Shown: positions 1-7,550, counted from the first letter of the stretch. The stretch: 9,578 nt of DNA from an uncultured Clostridia bacterium (GCA_937881285.1 CALGEU010000226.1:1-9578); one strand, 5' to 3'. Notes: a model not told the origin generated them from the letters alone. Numbers and translations are program-made.

Positions 1-46
1 TTTTAATAAAATTTTTTTAATTAAATACGTCGATAAATACTTTGCG

Positions 47-75
47 TTGATTTTTACGCTCGATTGTGGTAAATT
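47..75 (+). promoter_or_regulatory. Predicted promoter of the lipoprotein esterase gene
   Basis: A -35 element TTGATT (47-52) and a -10 element TAAATT (70-75) are separated by exactly 17 bases. Transcription would start near 82 and give a leader of about 55 nt before the ATG at 137. It is the best promoter match upstream of this gene. The gene is the first in the window, so a promoter further left cannot be excluded. Confidence 0.55.
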
Positions 76-136
76 GTTTTTGATGAGAAACAAGGCTTCT
101 TTTCGTCGAATCGGAGAACGAAAAGGGTAATCTGCT

Positions 137-1036
137 ATGAAAAAGAATATCGTTAAAATTGTATCGCTGATTTTTGCATTGATTCTTATGTCGGTCGTGT
201 TTTTTGCGTGCAACGACGATTCGGGAGAAACTCCCGAGCCACAACCTAAGCCGCCAACGGAAGAAGAGATTCGCAATGCGAATATGTCCGCAAAAGACGG
301 TGTCGAGTACGGTGAAGACATCGAAATTGAATACGATTCTCAAATAACAGGCGCAAAAAAGCACGCAATGGTGACACTTCCCGTCGGGTATACCGAAGAA
401 AAGTTCTATCCGGTGCTATATTTGCTTCACGGAATGGCTTGCGACCATCACGCCTGGCTTGACGATTGCAACGCAAAATACATCGTTCAGAATCTTGCGC
501 TCGAAGGTAAGGCGGAAGAAATGATTCTCGTGTCCGTAAACTCCATTGTGAACGAGACGGAGATAGCACCGTCGTTTACCGACGACTCGTATGCTCCTAT
601 GTTCGACAAAACGGCGGACGAAATCTTTACGTCTCTTATGCCTTATATCAACGAGCATTATTCGACGCTCACGGGCAAGCAGAACACCGCAATCGCAGGA
701 TTTTCAATGGGCGGAAGAGAAACTCTTCTCACGGCGTTTGCGCATCAGGACGCATTCGATTACGTAGGGGCGTTTTCGTCGGCGGGCTTTGATAAAAAAG
801 TCATATCGTTCAACAACGCCATTCCCGATTTCAAATACGACGAAGGGCAGTCTTTCAAGGTGCTTATGCTTGCAATAGGCAATATGGACACGATGACGGG
901 AGGCGTTACTCCCGGCATCAAAATCAAGTTTGACGACAACGGCATAGAGTATCAGTCAAAAACGTACACGGGCGGACACACGTACGGCGTATGGAAAAAC
1001 GCACTTTACGACTTTGCCGTGCAACTGTTCAAATAA
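137..1036 (+). CDS. Secreted lipoprotein esterase (feruloyl esterase / esterase D-like alpha/beta hydrolase)
   Basis: The 299-residue product has a lipoprotein signal peptide: a KK-rich start, a hydrophobic stretch (about 6-23) and a lipobox ending FFAC with Cys25. A Pro/Glu-rich linker follows (about 28-45), then an alpha/beta-hydrolase domain of the esterase family found in clostridial cellulosomal feruloyl esterases and enterochelin esterases. Visible landmarks are LLHG (96-99) at the oxyanion site, the nucleophile elbow GFSMGG with Ser190, a likely catalytic Asp251 after AIGNM, and a likely His281 in GGHTYGVWKNAL. The last matches the GGH..xVW motif typical of feruloyl esterases. The triad looks intact, so an active cell-surface ester hydrolase is expected, possibly removing acyl groups from plant polysaccharide. 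The substrate is inference; other ester hydrolases share this fold. The ATG at 137 is supported by AAAGGG (122-127) and by the complete signal peptide. It is a single-gene unit, ended by the hairpin at 1098-1129. Confidence 0.88.
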   Translation: MKKNIVKIVSLIFALILMSVVFFACNDDSGETPEPQPKPPTEEEIRNANMSAKDGVEYGEDIEIEYDSQITGAKKHAMVTLPVGYTEEKFYPVLYLLHGMACDHHAWLDDCNAKYIVQNLALEGKAEEMILVSVNSIVNETEIAPSFTDDSYAPMFDKTADEIFTSLMPYINEHYSTLTGKQNTAIAGFSMGGRETLLTAFAHQDAFDYVGAFSSAGFDKKVISFNNAIPDFKYDEGQSFKVLMLAIGNMDTMTGGVTPGIKIKFDDNGIEYQSKTYTGGHTYGVWKNALYDFAVQLFK

Positions 1037-1097
1037 ACGCATGGCTTGAAACGGCAACAAAATTTACGTCAAAAATATGAAAACTTAATATGAAAAG

Positions 1098-1129
1098 AAA
1101 AAAGATTTGGCAATCATCAAATCTTTTTT
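1098..1129. terminator. Bidirectional intrinsic terminator between convergent genes
   Basis: A 12-bp stem AAAAAAGATTTG / CAAATCTTTTTT (1098-1109 with 1118-1129) encloses an 8-nt loop. It carries A and T tracts on both sides, so it can end transcripts arriving from the esterase gene on the left and from the ABC operon on the right. The rest of 1130-1284 shows no supportable gene. Confidence 0.8.
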
Positions 1130-1284
1130 CTTGCAGATGAGAAATTTGTTTATGCGCCGCAACGTGCTTTTTGCAGTGTATTGGCACGGAAGTTTGTCTG
1201 ATTGAAAACTACGTTCGTCGTGATGAATATCTTTGCTTCTGTCGTATTCCCAAATCCATTTCGTCAATAGTTTGCTTTTTACTG

Positions 1285-2175
1285 TCAGGCGTTTTGAGAA
1301 TTTCTCGATTGCTCTTGCAACATACGTGACAGGAACGCTTTCGTGCGGTCTTCTTTCGGAGAAGTGAAGATTTCGTCGGGAGAGCCTTGTTCGACGATTA
1401 CGCCGCCGTCCATAAACACTACCTTGTTTGCAACGTCTCTTGCAAAAGCCATTTCGTGCGTGACGACGAGCATCGTGAGACCGCTTTCGGCAAGGTCTTT
1501 CATGACTTCCAGCACTTCGCCCACCATTTCGGGGTCGAGCGCGGAAGTGGGTTCGTCAAAGAGAATGACTTCGGGGGACATAGCAAGGGCGCGAGCGATT
1601 GCCACGCGTTGTTTCTGACCGCCCGAGAGTTGTTTCGGCTTTGCGTTGACGTATGCGCTCATGCCTACGAGTTCGAGATATTTGAGCGCAATTTCGTTGG
1701 CTTCGGTTTTCTTCATCTTCAGCACTTTTCTAGGACCGATAGTGCAGTTTGAAAGCACGCTCATATTGTTGAACAGATTGAATGATTGAAACACCATAGT
1801 GACTTTTTCGCGGTATTTGGGCGCGGATTTAGTCTTGGTGATGTCTTCGCCGTGATAGTAAATCTCGCCAGCAGTCGGCGTTTCAAACAGGTTTATGCAA
1901 CGCAAAAGTGTAGATTTGCCGCTTCCCGAAGAGCCTATTATGCAAGTCACGTCGCCTTTGTATACGTCGAAATCGATGTCTTTGAGCACTTCGTGGTCGC
2001 CGAAATTTTTGCCGAGATGTCGTATCTCGATTATCGGCTCTTCGACGGGATTTTTATCTAAAAGTGAAGTTGAAGAGTCGTTTTCAGTGCTCTCAACCGT
2101 CGTTTCCGCATTTTGCACCGTATTTTCGATGTCGTTTATAGTTTCGATGTTTTCAATTCTTTCGTCGTTTTTCAT
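1285..2175 (-). CDS. Amino-acid (probably lysine) ABC transporter ATP-binding protein with acidic N-terminal extension
   Basis: This 296-residue ATPase belongs to the polar amino acid (GlnQ/HisP) ABC family and would energise uptake from the cytoplasmic face. Walker A is GSSGSGKST (81-89), the Q-loop glutamine is Q130 in VFQSFNLF, the ABC signature is LSGGQ (183-187), Walker B is VILFDE (203-208, catalytic E208) and the switch histidine is H240. Family members are usually about 240-250 residues. The extra length is an acidic, Asn/Glu/Thr-rich N-terminal stretch (1-46) of unknown role before the ABC fold starts at about residue 47. The start is supported by a 4-base ATGA overlap with the permease gene (ATG at 2175-2173, TGA at 2174-2172) and by GGAG a short way upstream; no other start codon fits. 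It is the second gene of the riboswitch-controlled operon. Lysine as substrate is inferred from the riboswitch, not from the ATPase itself. Confidence 0.93.
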   Translation of the reverse strand: MKNDERIENIETINDIENTVQNAETTVESTENDSSTSLLDKNPVEEPIIEIRHLGKNFGDHEVLKDIDFDVYKGDVTCIIGSSGSGKSTLLRCINLFETPTAGEIYYHGEDITKTKSAPKYREKVTMVFQSFNLFNNMSVLSNCTIGPRKVLKMKKTEANEIALKYLELVGMSAYVNAKPKQLSGGQKQRVAIARALAMSPEVILFDEPTSALDPEMVGEVLEVMKDLAESGLTMLVVTHEMAFARDVANKVVFMDGGVIVEQGSPDEIFTSPKEDRTKAFLSRMLQEQSRNSQNA

Positions 2176-3821
2176 TGTTGGTTTTCTCCCGTCGCTTTGT
2201 TTTCTCTCACGATAGATTCGGCGTCCATATTCTGCGAGCCCATAATCCGATAGTCTTTCTTACCGTCCATTTTCTTTTCGACAAGACGCAGGATTCTCGT
2301 TATCGTGAACGTCAGCACGAAGTATATCGCGGCAATCACGAGATAGGTTTCAAACGTTGCGTAAGTGTTGAGAGCAATGGATTTACCGTAGAAAAACAGT
2401 TCGGTGAAGCCGATGACGTTCAAAACGGAAGTATCCTTTATGTTGATGACAAATTCATTTGCAACGCTCGGCATAATGTTGCGCAGTGCCTGCGGAAGAA
2501 TGACGTTCCACATAGTCTGCGAGTGAGTCATACCTATAGCCTGTGCGCCTTCAAACTGTCCTTTGTCAACGGAGATTATGCCGCCGCGCACGATTTCCGC
2601 CATATATGCGCCGGTGTTTATGGACACGATGATGAGACCTGCAAGCGTGACGTTCATTGTGTTGCCGTCGTTGAGAAGCGCAAAGCCCCAGAAAATGACC
2701 ATTGCCTGCACCATCATAGGCGTGCCGCGGAACACTTCGATGTATATTGACAAAATCACGTCGCCTATCTTTTTGAGCACAGCAAGGAATTTGTTCTTCG
2801 GTTTGTCGAGCGTGCGATACATGCCGATAAGAAGACCGATAAACAAGCCCACGACCGTGCCGACGATTGCAACGAGAATGGTGTATCCGACGCCTTTGAG
2901 AATCCATGCGTAATACTTTTGGAAAATGCCGCCTATTCTCGTGAAGAACGTCGATTGCGTTTCGGAACTCGAATTGTCGGTGGAGTATTGTACCGCGCTT
3001 TCCATAAGTGAGAGACGCTCGTCTGCGCTTATGCCCGAAAGCACGTTGTTGATTGCGTCTTTCTGGTCGTATCCGTATCTCATGCCGATTGCAAGAGACG
3101 TGTCTTCCGCGCTTGCTTTGAAACCGTTTTCGTTGTTTTTGAGATGAACGTATGTGAGTTGCGAGTTGGCGGCGCAGTCCGCAATCGCGCCCGGTTCTTC
3201 TGCGACGTATCCGTCGATAGCCTTTGAGTTGAGCGCAACCGTCATATCGGGGAACGTTGCCATAGGCGTGCCGCGGGTGATTCCGTAGGTTGCCGCTTGC
3301 GCTTCGAGTGCTGCGTCGTGGAACGTGCCTTGCTGAGCAACGAGATTTGCGCCTGCAAAATCCGCAAGAGAAGTTGCTCTTGCATATCTTCCGTCCTGTC
3401 TTACGACGATGACGAGATTGCTTTCGTAGTACGAATCGGAAAAGTCGATAGATTCGCGTCTTTCGGCGGTCGGACTCATACCTGCGATGATAAGGTCAAG
3501 CGTGCCTGCCTTTACGCCGGGGACGAGAGAGTCCCAGTCGAGTTTCGTTATGACGAGTTCTTTTCCGAGAGCGTCCGCTATGCGCTTTGCGATTAGTATG
3601 TCGTAGCCGTTGGCGTAACCTTCGGCGTTTGAAATCTTAACGGCGCCGTTTGCGTCCGTCATTTGCGTGAAGTTGAAGGGAATGTAAGCACATTCAAGCC
3701 CTACAACCAGTTTTTCCTTGTGCTCGTTATCGTTTTTGTTGCAGGCAGAGAGTGCAAACACGCAACCGACGACGACGGACAAAACCAAAATCAAAGATAT
3801 GATTTTGACGGTTCTTTTCAT
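2172..3821 (-). CDS. Fused substrate-binding protein-permease of a lysine-type amino-acid ABC importer
   Basis: The 549-residue protein joins two parts that are usually separate. Residues 1-27 are a lipoprotein signal with lipobox ALSAC (Cys27). Residues 37-275 form a family 3 solute-binding domain: [14 protein letters not shown] (72-85) and [13 protein letters not shown] (120-132), whose Arg121/122 region is the usual ligand carboxylate contact. Residues 305-515 form a HisM/GlnP-type permease, with membrane segments near 307-333, 354-383, 392-412 and 490-512. Its EAA loop (about 424-447; EGAQAIGM then ILPQALR) docks the ATPase. The tethered domain would capture an amino acid outside the membrane and pass it to the pore. 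The ATG at 3821 has AGGAG at 3833-3829, 7 nt upstream. Such fusions are known in Bacillota and Actinomycetota. Lysine specificity is inferred from the riboswitch in the leader. A lipidated Cys27 on a protein that also has C-terminal membrane helices would anchor it doubly, so the signal might instead stay uncleaved as a helix. Confidence 0.93.
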   Translation of the reverse strand: MKRTVKIISLILVLSVVVGCVFALSACNKNDNEHKEKLVVGLECAYIPFNFTQMTDANGAVKISNAEGYANGYDILIAKRIADALGKELVITKLDWDSLVPGVKAGTLDLIIAGMSPTAERRESIDFSDSYYESNLVIVVRQDGRYARATSLADFAGANLVAQQGTFHDAALEAQAATYGITRGTPMATFPDMTVALNSKAIDGYVAEEPGAIADCAANSQLTYVHLKNNENGFKASAEDTSLAIGMRYGYDQKDAINNVLSGISADERLSLMESAVQYSTDNSSSETQSTFFTRIGGIFQKYYAWILKGVGYTILVAIVGTVVGLFIGLLIGMYRTLDKPKNKFLAVLKKIGDVILSIYIEVFRGTPMMVQAMVIFWGFALLNDGNTMNVTLAGLIIVSINTGAYMAEIVRGGIISVDKGQFEGAQAIGMTHSQTMWNVILPQALRNIMPSVANEFVINIKDTSVLNVIGFTELFFYGKSIALNTYATFETYLVIAAIYFVLTFTITRILRLVEKKMDGKKDYRIMGSQNMDAESIVRENKATGENQQ

Positions 3822-3863
3822 TTTTTTACTCCTGAAAGTTGTTTTTCATCTTGCTTTGCGGAT

Positions 3864-3895
3864 AAAAAAAGCCGCAATGCTAACAACATTGCGGC
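3864..3895 (-). terminator. Riboswitch-controlled attenuator of the lysine ABC operon
   Basis: Read on the minus strand, GCCGCAATG (3895-3887) pairs with CATTGCGGC (3879-3871) around a 7-nt loop, followed by seven T (3870-3864). This is a perfect 9-bp intrinsic terminator between the lysine aptamer and the coding start at 3821. The 5' arm and loop (3891-3880) can instead pair with 3919-3908, which gives the competing antiterminator. Confidence 0.93.
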
Positions 3896-3912
3896 AAAAA
3901 ACCTACTCAATG

Positions 3913-4073
3913 CTGATAGCGCTCCACTTTGCAGTGACAGTACAACGCATATTTTGCGTTGTCCCAAGAGTGACCGTTTCAGACCAAACGAATCATTCTT
4001 TCGGCGAGTTTTCCTTTGCCACCGAAACGTAGTCTGCGTTGTCGGCTTGTCATAAAACTCGCGCCTCTATCAA
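3913..4073 (-). promoter_or_regulatory. Lysine riboswitch (L-box) aptamer
   Basis: The minus-strand leader fits the five-helix lysine aptamer. P1 is UUGAUAG/CUAUCAG (4073-4067 with 3919-3913). The conserved AGAGGCGCG box follows P1. P2 is GCGAGUUUU/AAAACUCGC (4062-4054 with 4012-4004), followed by the conserved GCCGAA. P3 is a long, slightly imperfect stem (about 4001-3967). P4 is ACAACGCA/UGCGUUGU (3962-3955 with 3949-3942). ACUGUCAC then leads into P5, CACU-GCAA-AGUG (3936-3925), and the terminal GUGGAGCGCUAUC matches the family ending. The 3' strand of P1 (CUAUCAG) is also the 5' part of an antiterminator: 3919-3908 pairs with 3891-3880 over 12 positions with one mismatch. Lysine binding should stabilise P1, free the terminator and switch the importer off. 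The call rests on motif and helix matching by eye. Confidence 0.93.
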
Positions 4074-4085
4074 GTTGATGAACAG

Positions 4086-4114
4086 AGTGTAGCACAACGC
4101 TTTCGCAATGTCCA
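4086..4114 (-). promoter_or_regulatory. Predicted promoter of the lysine riboswitch-ABC operon
   Basis: On the minus strand TGGACA (4114-4109) and TACACT (4091-4086) are 17 bases apart, and the -10 is preceded by TG (extended -10, TGCTACACT). Transcription would begin near 4079, a few bases before riboswitch P1. It lies back to back with the promoter at 4165-4193. Confidence 0.75.
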
Positions 4115-4164
4115 GCAAATCAAGGTAAGTTGTGAAAAAAGTCGTTTTTCGTCGAATATCGGCG

Positions 4165-4193
4165 TTGACACCTTATTCAAAACTTGATAACAT
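4165..4193 (+). promoter_or_regulatory. Predicted promoter of the two-helix membrane protein gene
   Basis: A consensus -35 TTGACA (4165-4170), a 17-base spacer and a -10 TAACAT (4188-4193) place the transcript start near 4200. The in-frame TTG at 4184 therefore lies upstream of the likely mRNA start, which favours the ATG at 4238 as the true start of the downstream gene. Confidence 0.75.
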
Positions 4194-4237
4194 ATTTGTC
4201 GGGGGCGCACACCTTAAGGCGCGAAAAGGAAGGATAT

Positions 4238-4780
4238 ATGAGAGAAGTCATTGCGTTCAGAAGAGAACCGTACGGGGTTGTTATAGGCATTTTCGGACCC
4301 GTTTGTTGCGGATTTGTAGCCGCGTTTATATACGGGCTTATCGTTGATTTCAGCATAGGGCTGGTGATTGCGTTCGTTTTATGTTCGCTGTTGTTTATAA
4401 TCGGTTTCGTAGTTCTCGTGATAATGTCAAAGTTTGTACCCAAAGTCATTCTCGAATACGACAGAGAAACCAACGAAATAATTTACAACGAGTATAACGA
4501 CGTCGCACACAGAATATCTCCCGATAAAATCGTGGACATCGTTGGCGGAATAAGTCCGTATCAAGTGAGAGATTTAGGGCGTTGGCTCGATATAATCGTC
4601 AAAGAAGGCGAAACCGAAGGCGACGATTTGAACGACAAAAGGGAATATTACAAGACGTATCACGTGCCGCATATCGACCATCCCAAAGCAATCAAACGCA
4701 ATATCGACAGAATAAAGAAATACGGCAGGGACGCCGTTCTCAACGACGGAGAAACCGCAGAATACGAAAGCGAAGACTAA
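4238..4780 (+). CDS. Two-helix membrane protein of unknown function
   Basis: This 180-residue protein is not recognised as a named family. Two hydrophobic helices (about 13-35 and 40-63) form a short hairpin near the N-terminus. They are followed by a charged soluble domain of about 115 residues with beta-like segments (PKVILEYDRETNEIIYNEY, then ISPDKIVDIVGGIS) and a basic helical stretch (150-165) before an acidic tail. This layout recalls small membrane-anchored PH-like domains, but that is only a resemblance. The start is set at ATG 4238, behind AAGGAAGGA (4226-4234). A longer reading from the TTG at 4184 would begin inside the -10 region of the gene's own promoter. The gene is monocistronic and diverges from the lysine transporter operon. 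The shared intergenic region does not by itself show a functional link. Confidence 0.8.
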   Translation: MREVIAFRREPYGVVIGIFGPVCCGFVAAFIYGLIVDFSIGLVIAFVLCSLLFIIGFVVLVIMSKFVPKVILEYDRETNEIIYNEYNDVAHRISPDKIVDIVGGISPYQVRDLGRWLDIIVKEGETEGDDLNDKREYYKTYHVPHIDHPKAIKRNIDRIKKYGRDAVLNDGETAEYESED

Positions 4781-4782
4781 TC

Positions 4783-4804
4783 AATATGAAAAATGTTTCA
4801 TATT
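4783..4804 (+). terminator. Possible weak AT-rich terminator hairpin
   Basis: AATATGAAA (4783-4791) pairs with TTTCATATT (4796-4804) around a 4-nt loop, starting two bases after the stop codon. The stem is AT-rich and has no clean T tract, so termination would be inefficient. It abuts the next promoter. Confidence 0.4.
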
Positions 4805-4806
4805 TG

Positions 4807-4835
4807 TTGACTTAAAGAAATAGCGGTGGTATATT
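4807..4835 (+). promoter_or_regulatory. Predicted promoter of the CopZ-like gene
   Basis: TTGACT (4807-4812), a 17-base spacer and TATATT (4830-4835) make a near-consensus promoter with a start near 4842. The leader before the ATG at 4870 is short. I see no clear CsoR- or CopY-type operator in or around it. Confidence 0.75.
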
Positions 4836-4869
4836 GTAGGCGAAAATAAACAAGGAGCGTGCAATATAT

Positions 4870-5127
4870 ATGATTGAAATAACTTTGCAAGTTGAAGGAA
4901 TGCAATGCGGCATGTGCGAGTCGCACGTCAACGACGCAGTGCGCAAAGCGGCAAACGTGAAAAAAGTCACGTCATCGCATACGGCAGGCAAGACCGTCGT
5001 CATCGCAAACGACGATACGGACGTTGAAGCAATAAAGCAAGCGATTGCAAAAGACGGATACGGGGTGGGCGAAGTCATCGTAAAACCGTACGAAAAGAAA
5101 GGCCTTTTCTCATTCTTGAAAAAATAA
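4870..5127 (+). CDS. Heavy-metal-associated (CopZ-like) metal-binding protein
   Basis: The 85-residue protein is a single HMA domain. It has the metal-binding loop GMQCGMC (Cys13 and Cys16) after the first strand, the helix SHVNDAVRKAANVKKV, the middle strands, and an ending DGYGVGEVIV typical of the ferredoxin-like HMA fold. Such proteins carry Cu(I) and hand it to P-type ATPases in the cytoplasm; other soft metals or mercury are possible. No copper ATPase or CsoR/CopY regulator gene lies beside it here. After the fold comes a 12-residue basic and hydrophobic tail (YEKKGLFSFLKK), which may contact the membrane or a partner. AAGGAG (4852-4857) precedes the ATG by 12 nt, which is slightly long. 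The gene has its own promoter and a terminator, so it forms a stand-alone unit. Confidence 0.9.
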   Translation: MIEITLQVEGMQCGMCESHVNDAVRKAANVKKVTSSHTAGKTVVIANDDTDVEAIKQAIAKDGYGVGEVIVKPYEKKGLFSFLKK

Positions 5128-5166
5128 GACTTTCTGGCAAAATAAAATTTATAACAATACGAAAAA

Positions 5167-5196
5167 CGGTCTGTCCTTTGCGGCGGACTGTTTTTT
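5167..5196 (+). terminator. Intrinsic terminator of the CopZ-like gene
   Basis: CGGTCTGTC (5167-5175) pairs with GGCGGACTG (5182-5190), with three G-U pairs, around a 6-nt loop. Six T follow (5191-5196). It lies 40 bases after the stop codon. Confidence 0.8.
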
Positions 5197-5248
5197 CATA
5201 GTTACTGCTTTATAGTCCTTGTTTCATAGTTTCTGTTTCATAGTTTCC
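5193..5248. repeat. 14-bp tandem repeat in gene-free T-rich spacer
   Basis: Four consecutive 14-base units lie in exact register: 5193-5206, 5207-5220, 5221-5234 and 5235-5248. The consensus is GTTTCATAGTTTCT. Units 3 and 4 differ at one base, unit 1 at two and unit 2 at about five. The surrounding gene-free stretch 5128-5462 holds the CopZ terminator, this repeat, T-rich sequence without a supportable gene, and the strong terminator at 5407-5440. Confidence 0.65.
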
Positions 5249-5400
5249 GTTTTTTTATAGTGTTTTTTTAGCGGATATTTTTTTTTGCAAAGCCGCTTTG
5301 TTTTCAGTCTGTTTATCGGAATATGTTTGTTGGATTGTGTTTTTTTGTTCTGCAATCGCCTTTTCGATTTTGCGCCGTTTTGCGTTTTTGTTTTCAGGAG

Positions 5401-5440
5401 AATAAAATACCGACGCCACCCAAGCGGGTGGCGTCGGTAT
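5401..5440 (-). terminator. Strong intrinsic terminator of the membrane hydrolase gene
   Basis: A perfect 15-bp GC-rich stem, ATACCGACGCCACCC (5407-5421) with GGGTGGCGTCGGTAT (5426-5440), encloses a 4-nt loop. On the minus strand it is followed by TTTTATT. It sits 22 bases after the stop of the gene at 5463-7478. The plus-strand side lacks a T tract, so it acts mainly on the minus strand. Confidence 0.88.
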
Positions 5441-5462
5441 AAATTAAATAGGGGGGAGATAA

Positions 5463-7478
5463 TTAGCCAAGTACGTACGCAAAGGATGCTGCGGTGTTTG
5501 CGCAAGTCATCATGGTGAAGAGCAGAGTGTTTATCACTGCGCCGAGCCATACGTTGCCGGTCTTTGCGGTCATTCTTCTCGAAATGACGGTGGAGATTGC
5601 AAGGATGGGAACCATCGGGATAAGCACGATGTATCCGAGTGCCATATCCTTTTGCCACAACACGCCTGTGGTGGTGAATGTGCCGTATTGAATTGCAATC
5701 ATCAAGAGCACGCCGATTATGTTGAAGAACACGTTGATGAGAATTGTTGCCCATTCGGGAAGATTCTTTGCGCGGAAGCCTTCGTTGAAGATTGCGCTGA
5801 CGCTGAAGAAGATTCCGAAGAAGAGTGCGTATCTCATCATTGTGGGAAGCATTTCGATGTTGAACACCTTGATTGCGAGAGTCCAGATTCTGAAGTCAAC
5901 GGTCCATGCTTGCCAGTTGATATAGGTGACGATATACACGCTTGCAACCGCGATTATGCCGAGAAGCAAAGTCTTTGCAAGTCCGACGATACCGGTTTGA
6001 ACCTTTGCGGGAGCAAACGGATTTTCGGTGTGTGCGGACGCTTCTTCTTTGTATCTGAAGCGATTGACCGTGCCGTTGATTGCCCACAGGAAGAGCACGA
6101 CTGCAAGTGCGAAGAGTGCGGTGCAGACTGCCCATACGCACACCCAGTTGGTCGTATCCTGCGGATAGAGTTGGGTGTTGGGGAAGAACTTCTTGCCGAA
6201 TTCGGTGCAAATCGGTTGAATGGTGAGTCCCGAGAAGATTGCCACTGCGATTGCGCCTATCCAGTAGGTCAGGTGCTTTTGCACGCCGTGAAGCGGAGCG
6301 GGTTCGAGCGGCTTGTTTCCGACCCAAACCATTTCGCCGTTTTCGTTTGCGACTTGTTCGCCGACTGCGATGGACTTGAAGAATCTCGTTTTGAGAAGGA
6401 GTCCGACGAGCGGGAAGAGCATTGCGATGACTGCGATGAGACCGAGAAGCGAGAATGCTTCTTTAAGCCACCAGGTTTGTTTGCCTTCTGCAATGTATTT
6501 GTGTCCGTTCGGAGTGCCGAATGCGTTGTAGAAGAAGTTTACGACAGCGTTTGCGCCTTCCACGGATTCGTGGTTTTGCGGGTGAACGCCTGCGATTTCG
6601 TATATTGCGCGGAAAGTTCCGTCAACTGCTTGTCCGCCTTCGGGAGTGACGAGCACGCCGCCGTCTGCGGTTTGTTTGTAGATGCCTTTGTTGACGATGG
6701 TGTCATCTGCGGTGAGACCAAGGAACGTTTTTGCGGTGGTCGTGTTGAGATAATCTCTTGCGATCGTGCCGCCGTTTTCTCTCGTGGTGAAGAAGAATTC
6801 GTCGTCTTTTGCTTTAAGGAAGCCGACGGACACGTTGCTGCCTGCGCCCATAAACGAACTCCATGCTTGCATCAAACCTGCAGAGACGATGCCGACGTTT
6901 TTGTCTGCCGCAAGAGTAGCAGCTGTGGTGTAGCCGCCCATCGAGTGACCTGAAATACCGATTTTGGATTTGTCGACGATGTCAAGGTTGTAGAGATACT
7001 TTGCAGAATCGTACAAGCCGTTGGTTGCCATCATTGCGTTTTGGCTGCCGCTGTTGTCGTAGTTGCCGTGGCCTTCGCGGTCGACGGTGAGAACAATGAA
7101 TCCGCGACGAGCAAGTTCGATTGCGTTTTGAAGTTGCATTTCACGGTTGTTGAGATATCCGTGAGTGAGAACGACTGCCGGGAGCGGATTTTCGGGGCTT
7201 GCGTCCTTGGGGACGAACAATATACCCGACACCACTTTTCCTTTGACGGCGGTTTCGGTTTCGACGGGCGTTCCGTCTTCTCCGACCGTCGTAGTCGTGA
7301 TAGTTCCCGTGTTGGTTTCGTCTCTAAGGTCGGTTACGGTCACTTTGAAACCGTCCGATTGAATGCACGAAGCACAGAAACTGCTTACGAAAATAACGAG
7401 CAGGCAAACGACAAGAAAAATAAGGTTAACTTTGTTTTTCTTGCAGAAATTTGCAAGGTTGTTTTTTACGTAATCCAT
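5463..7478 (-). CDS. Membrane-embedded alpha/beta hydrolase (S9/dienelactone hydrolase-like) with polytopic C-terminus
   Basis: The 671-residue protein has one N-terminal membrane helix (about 18-38) after a Lys-rich start. A soluble alpha/beta-hydrolase domain follows (about 45-335), then about eight membrane helices near 343-362, 404-424, 447-467, 497-520, 548-565, 577-597, 611-630 and 645-665. By the positive-inside rule the hydrolase domain faces outward. Catalytic marks are THGYLN (105-110, oxyanion region), TVDREGHG (131-138) and the nucleophile elbow GHSMGG with Ser179. His303 in HPQNHESVEG is a plausible catalytic histidine; the acidic residue is not obvious. Peptidase, lipase or other ester hydrolase activity would all fit, so the substrate is unknown. 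The ATG at 7478 has AAGGAG (7490-7485) 6 nt upstream. The gene is monocistronic, with a strong terminator after it, and diverges from a PocR-AraC regulator that may control it. Confidence 0.9.
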   Translation of the reverse strand: MDYVKNNLANFCKKNKVNLIFLVVCLLVIFVSSFCASCIQSDGFKVTVTDLRDETNTGTITTTTVGEDGTPVETETAVKGKVVSGILFVPKDASPENPLPAVVLTHGYLNNREMQLQNAIELARRGFIVLTVDREGHGNYDNSGSQNAMMATNGLYDSAKYLYNLDIVDKSKIGISGHSMGGYTTAATLAADKNVGIVSAGLMQAWSSFMGAGSNVSVGFLKAKDDEFFFTTRENGGTIARDYLNTTTAKTFLGLTADDTIVNKGIYKQTADGGVLVTPEGGQAVDGTFRAIYEIAGVHPQNHESVEGANAVVNFFYNAFGTPNGHKYIAEGKQTWWLKEAFSLLGLIAVIAMLFPLVGLLLKTRFFKSIAVGEQVANENGEMVWVGNKPLEPAPLHGVQKHLTYWIGAIAVAIFSGLTIQPICTEFGKKFFPNTQLYPQDTTNWVCVWAVCTALFALAVVLFLWAINGTVNRFRYKEEASAHTENPFAPAKVQTGIVGLAKTLLLGIIAVASVYIVTYINWQAWTVDFRIWTLAIKVFNIEMLPTMMRYALFFGIFFSVSAIFNEGFRAKNLPEWATILINVFFNIIGVLLMIAIQYGTFTTTGVLWQKDMALGYIVLIPMVPILAISTVISRRMTAKTGNVWLGAVINTLLFTMMTCANTAASFAYVLG

Positions 7479-7522
7479 AATTTTCTCCTTATAATATATT
7501 TTTTTTATAGTTTGTTTTTAAG

Positions 7523-7550
7523 GGGCGCAGCGCCCGAGACCTATCGGTCT
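7523..7550 (-). promoter_or_regulatory. Paired hairpins in the 5' leader of the hydrolase mRNA
   Basis: Within the predicted minus-strand leader, AGACC-GATA-GGTCT (7550-7537) is followed one base later by GGGCG-CTG-CGCCC (7535-7523). The pair lies about 45 nt before the start codon and has no T tract directly after it, so it is not a classic terminator. mRNA stabilisation or protein binding are possible roles. No known riboswitch class is recognised. Confidence 0.45.

Noticed and set aside
1085..1267. Short open frame (60 codons) on the minus strand
   Set aside because: It runs through the terminator hairpin, has no convincing ribosome binding site and resembles no family I know.
3864..4073. 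T-box or SAM riboswitch before the ABC operon
   Set aside because: The T-box sequence and specifier stem are absent, and the helices and conserved boxes fit the lysine aptamer instead.
5193..5248. CRISPR-like array
   Set aside because: The units are 14 bases long and directly adjacent, with no spacers, and no cas genes are near.
5285..5518. Short hydrophobic open frame on the plus strand in the T-rich spacer
   Set aside because: Its Phe/Leu-rich composition follows from the T-rich DNA. It crosses the 5407-5440 terminator and the end of the opposite gene.
5652..6953. Long open frame (433 codons) on the plus strand, rich in Cys, Asp and Glu
   Set aside because: It lies wholly antisense to the membrane hydrolase gene, has no ribosome binding site or known domain, and its odd composition is what the reverse of that gene would give.
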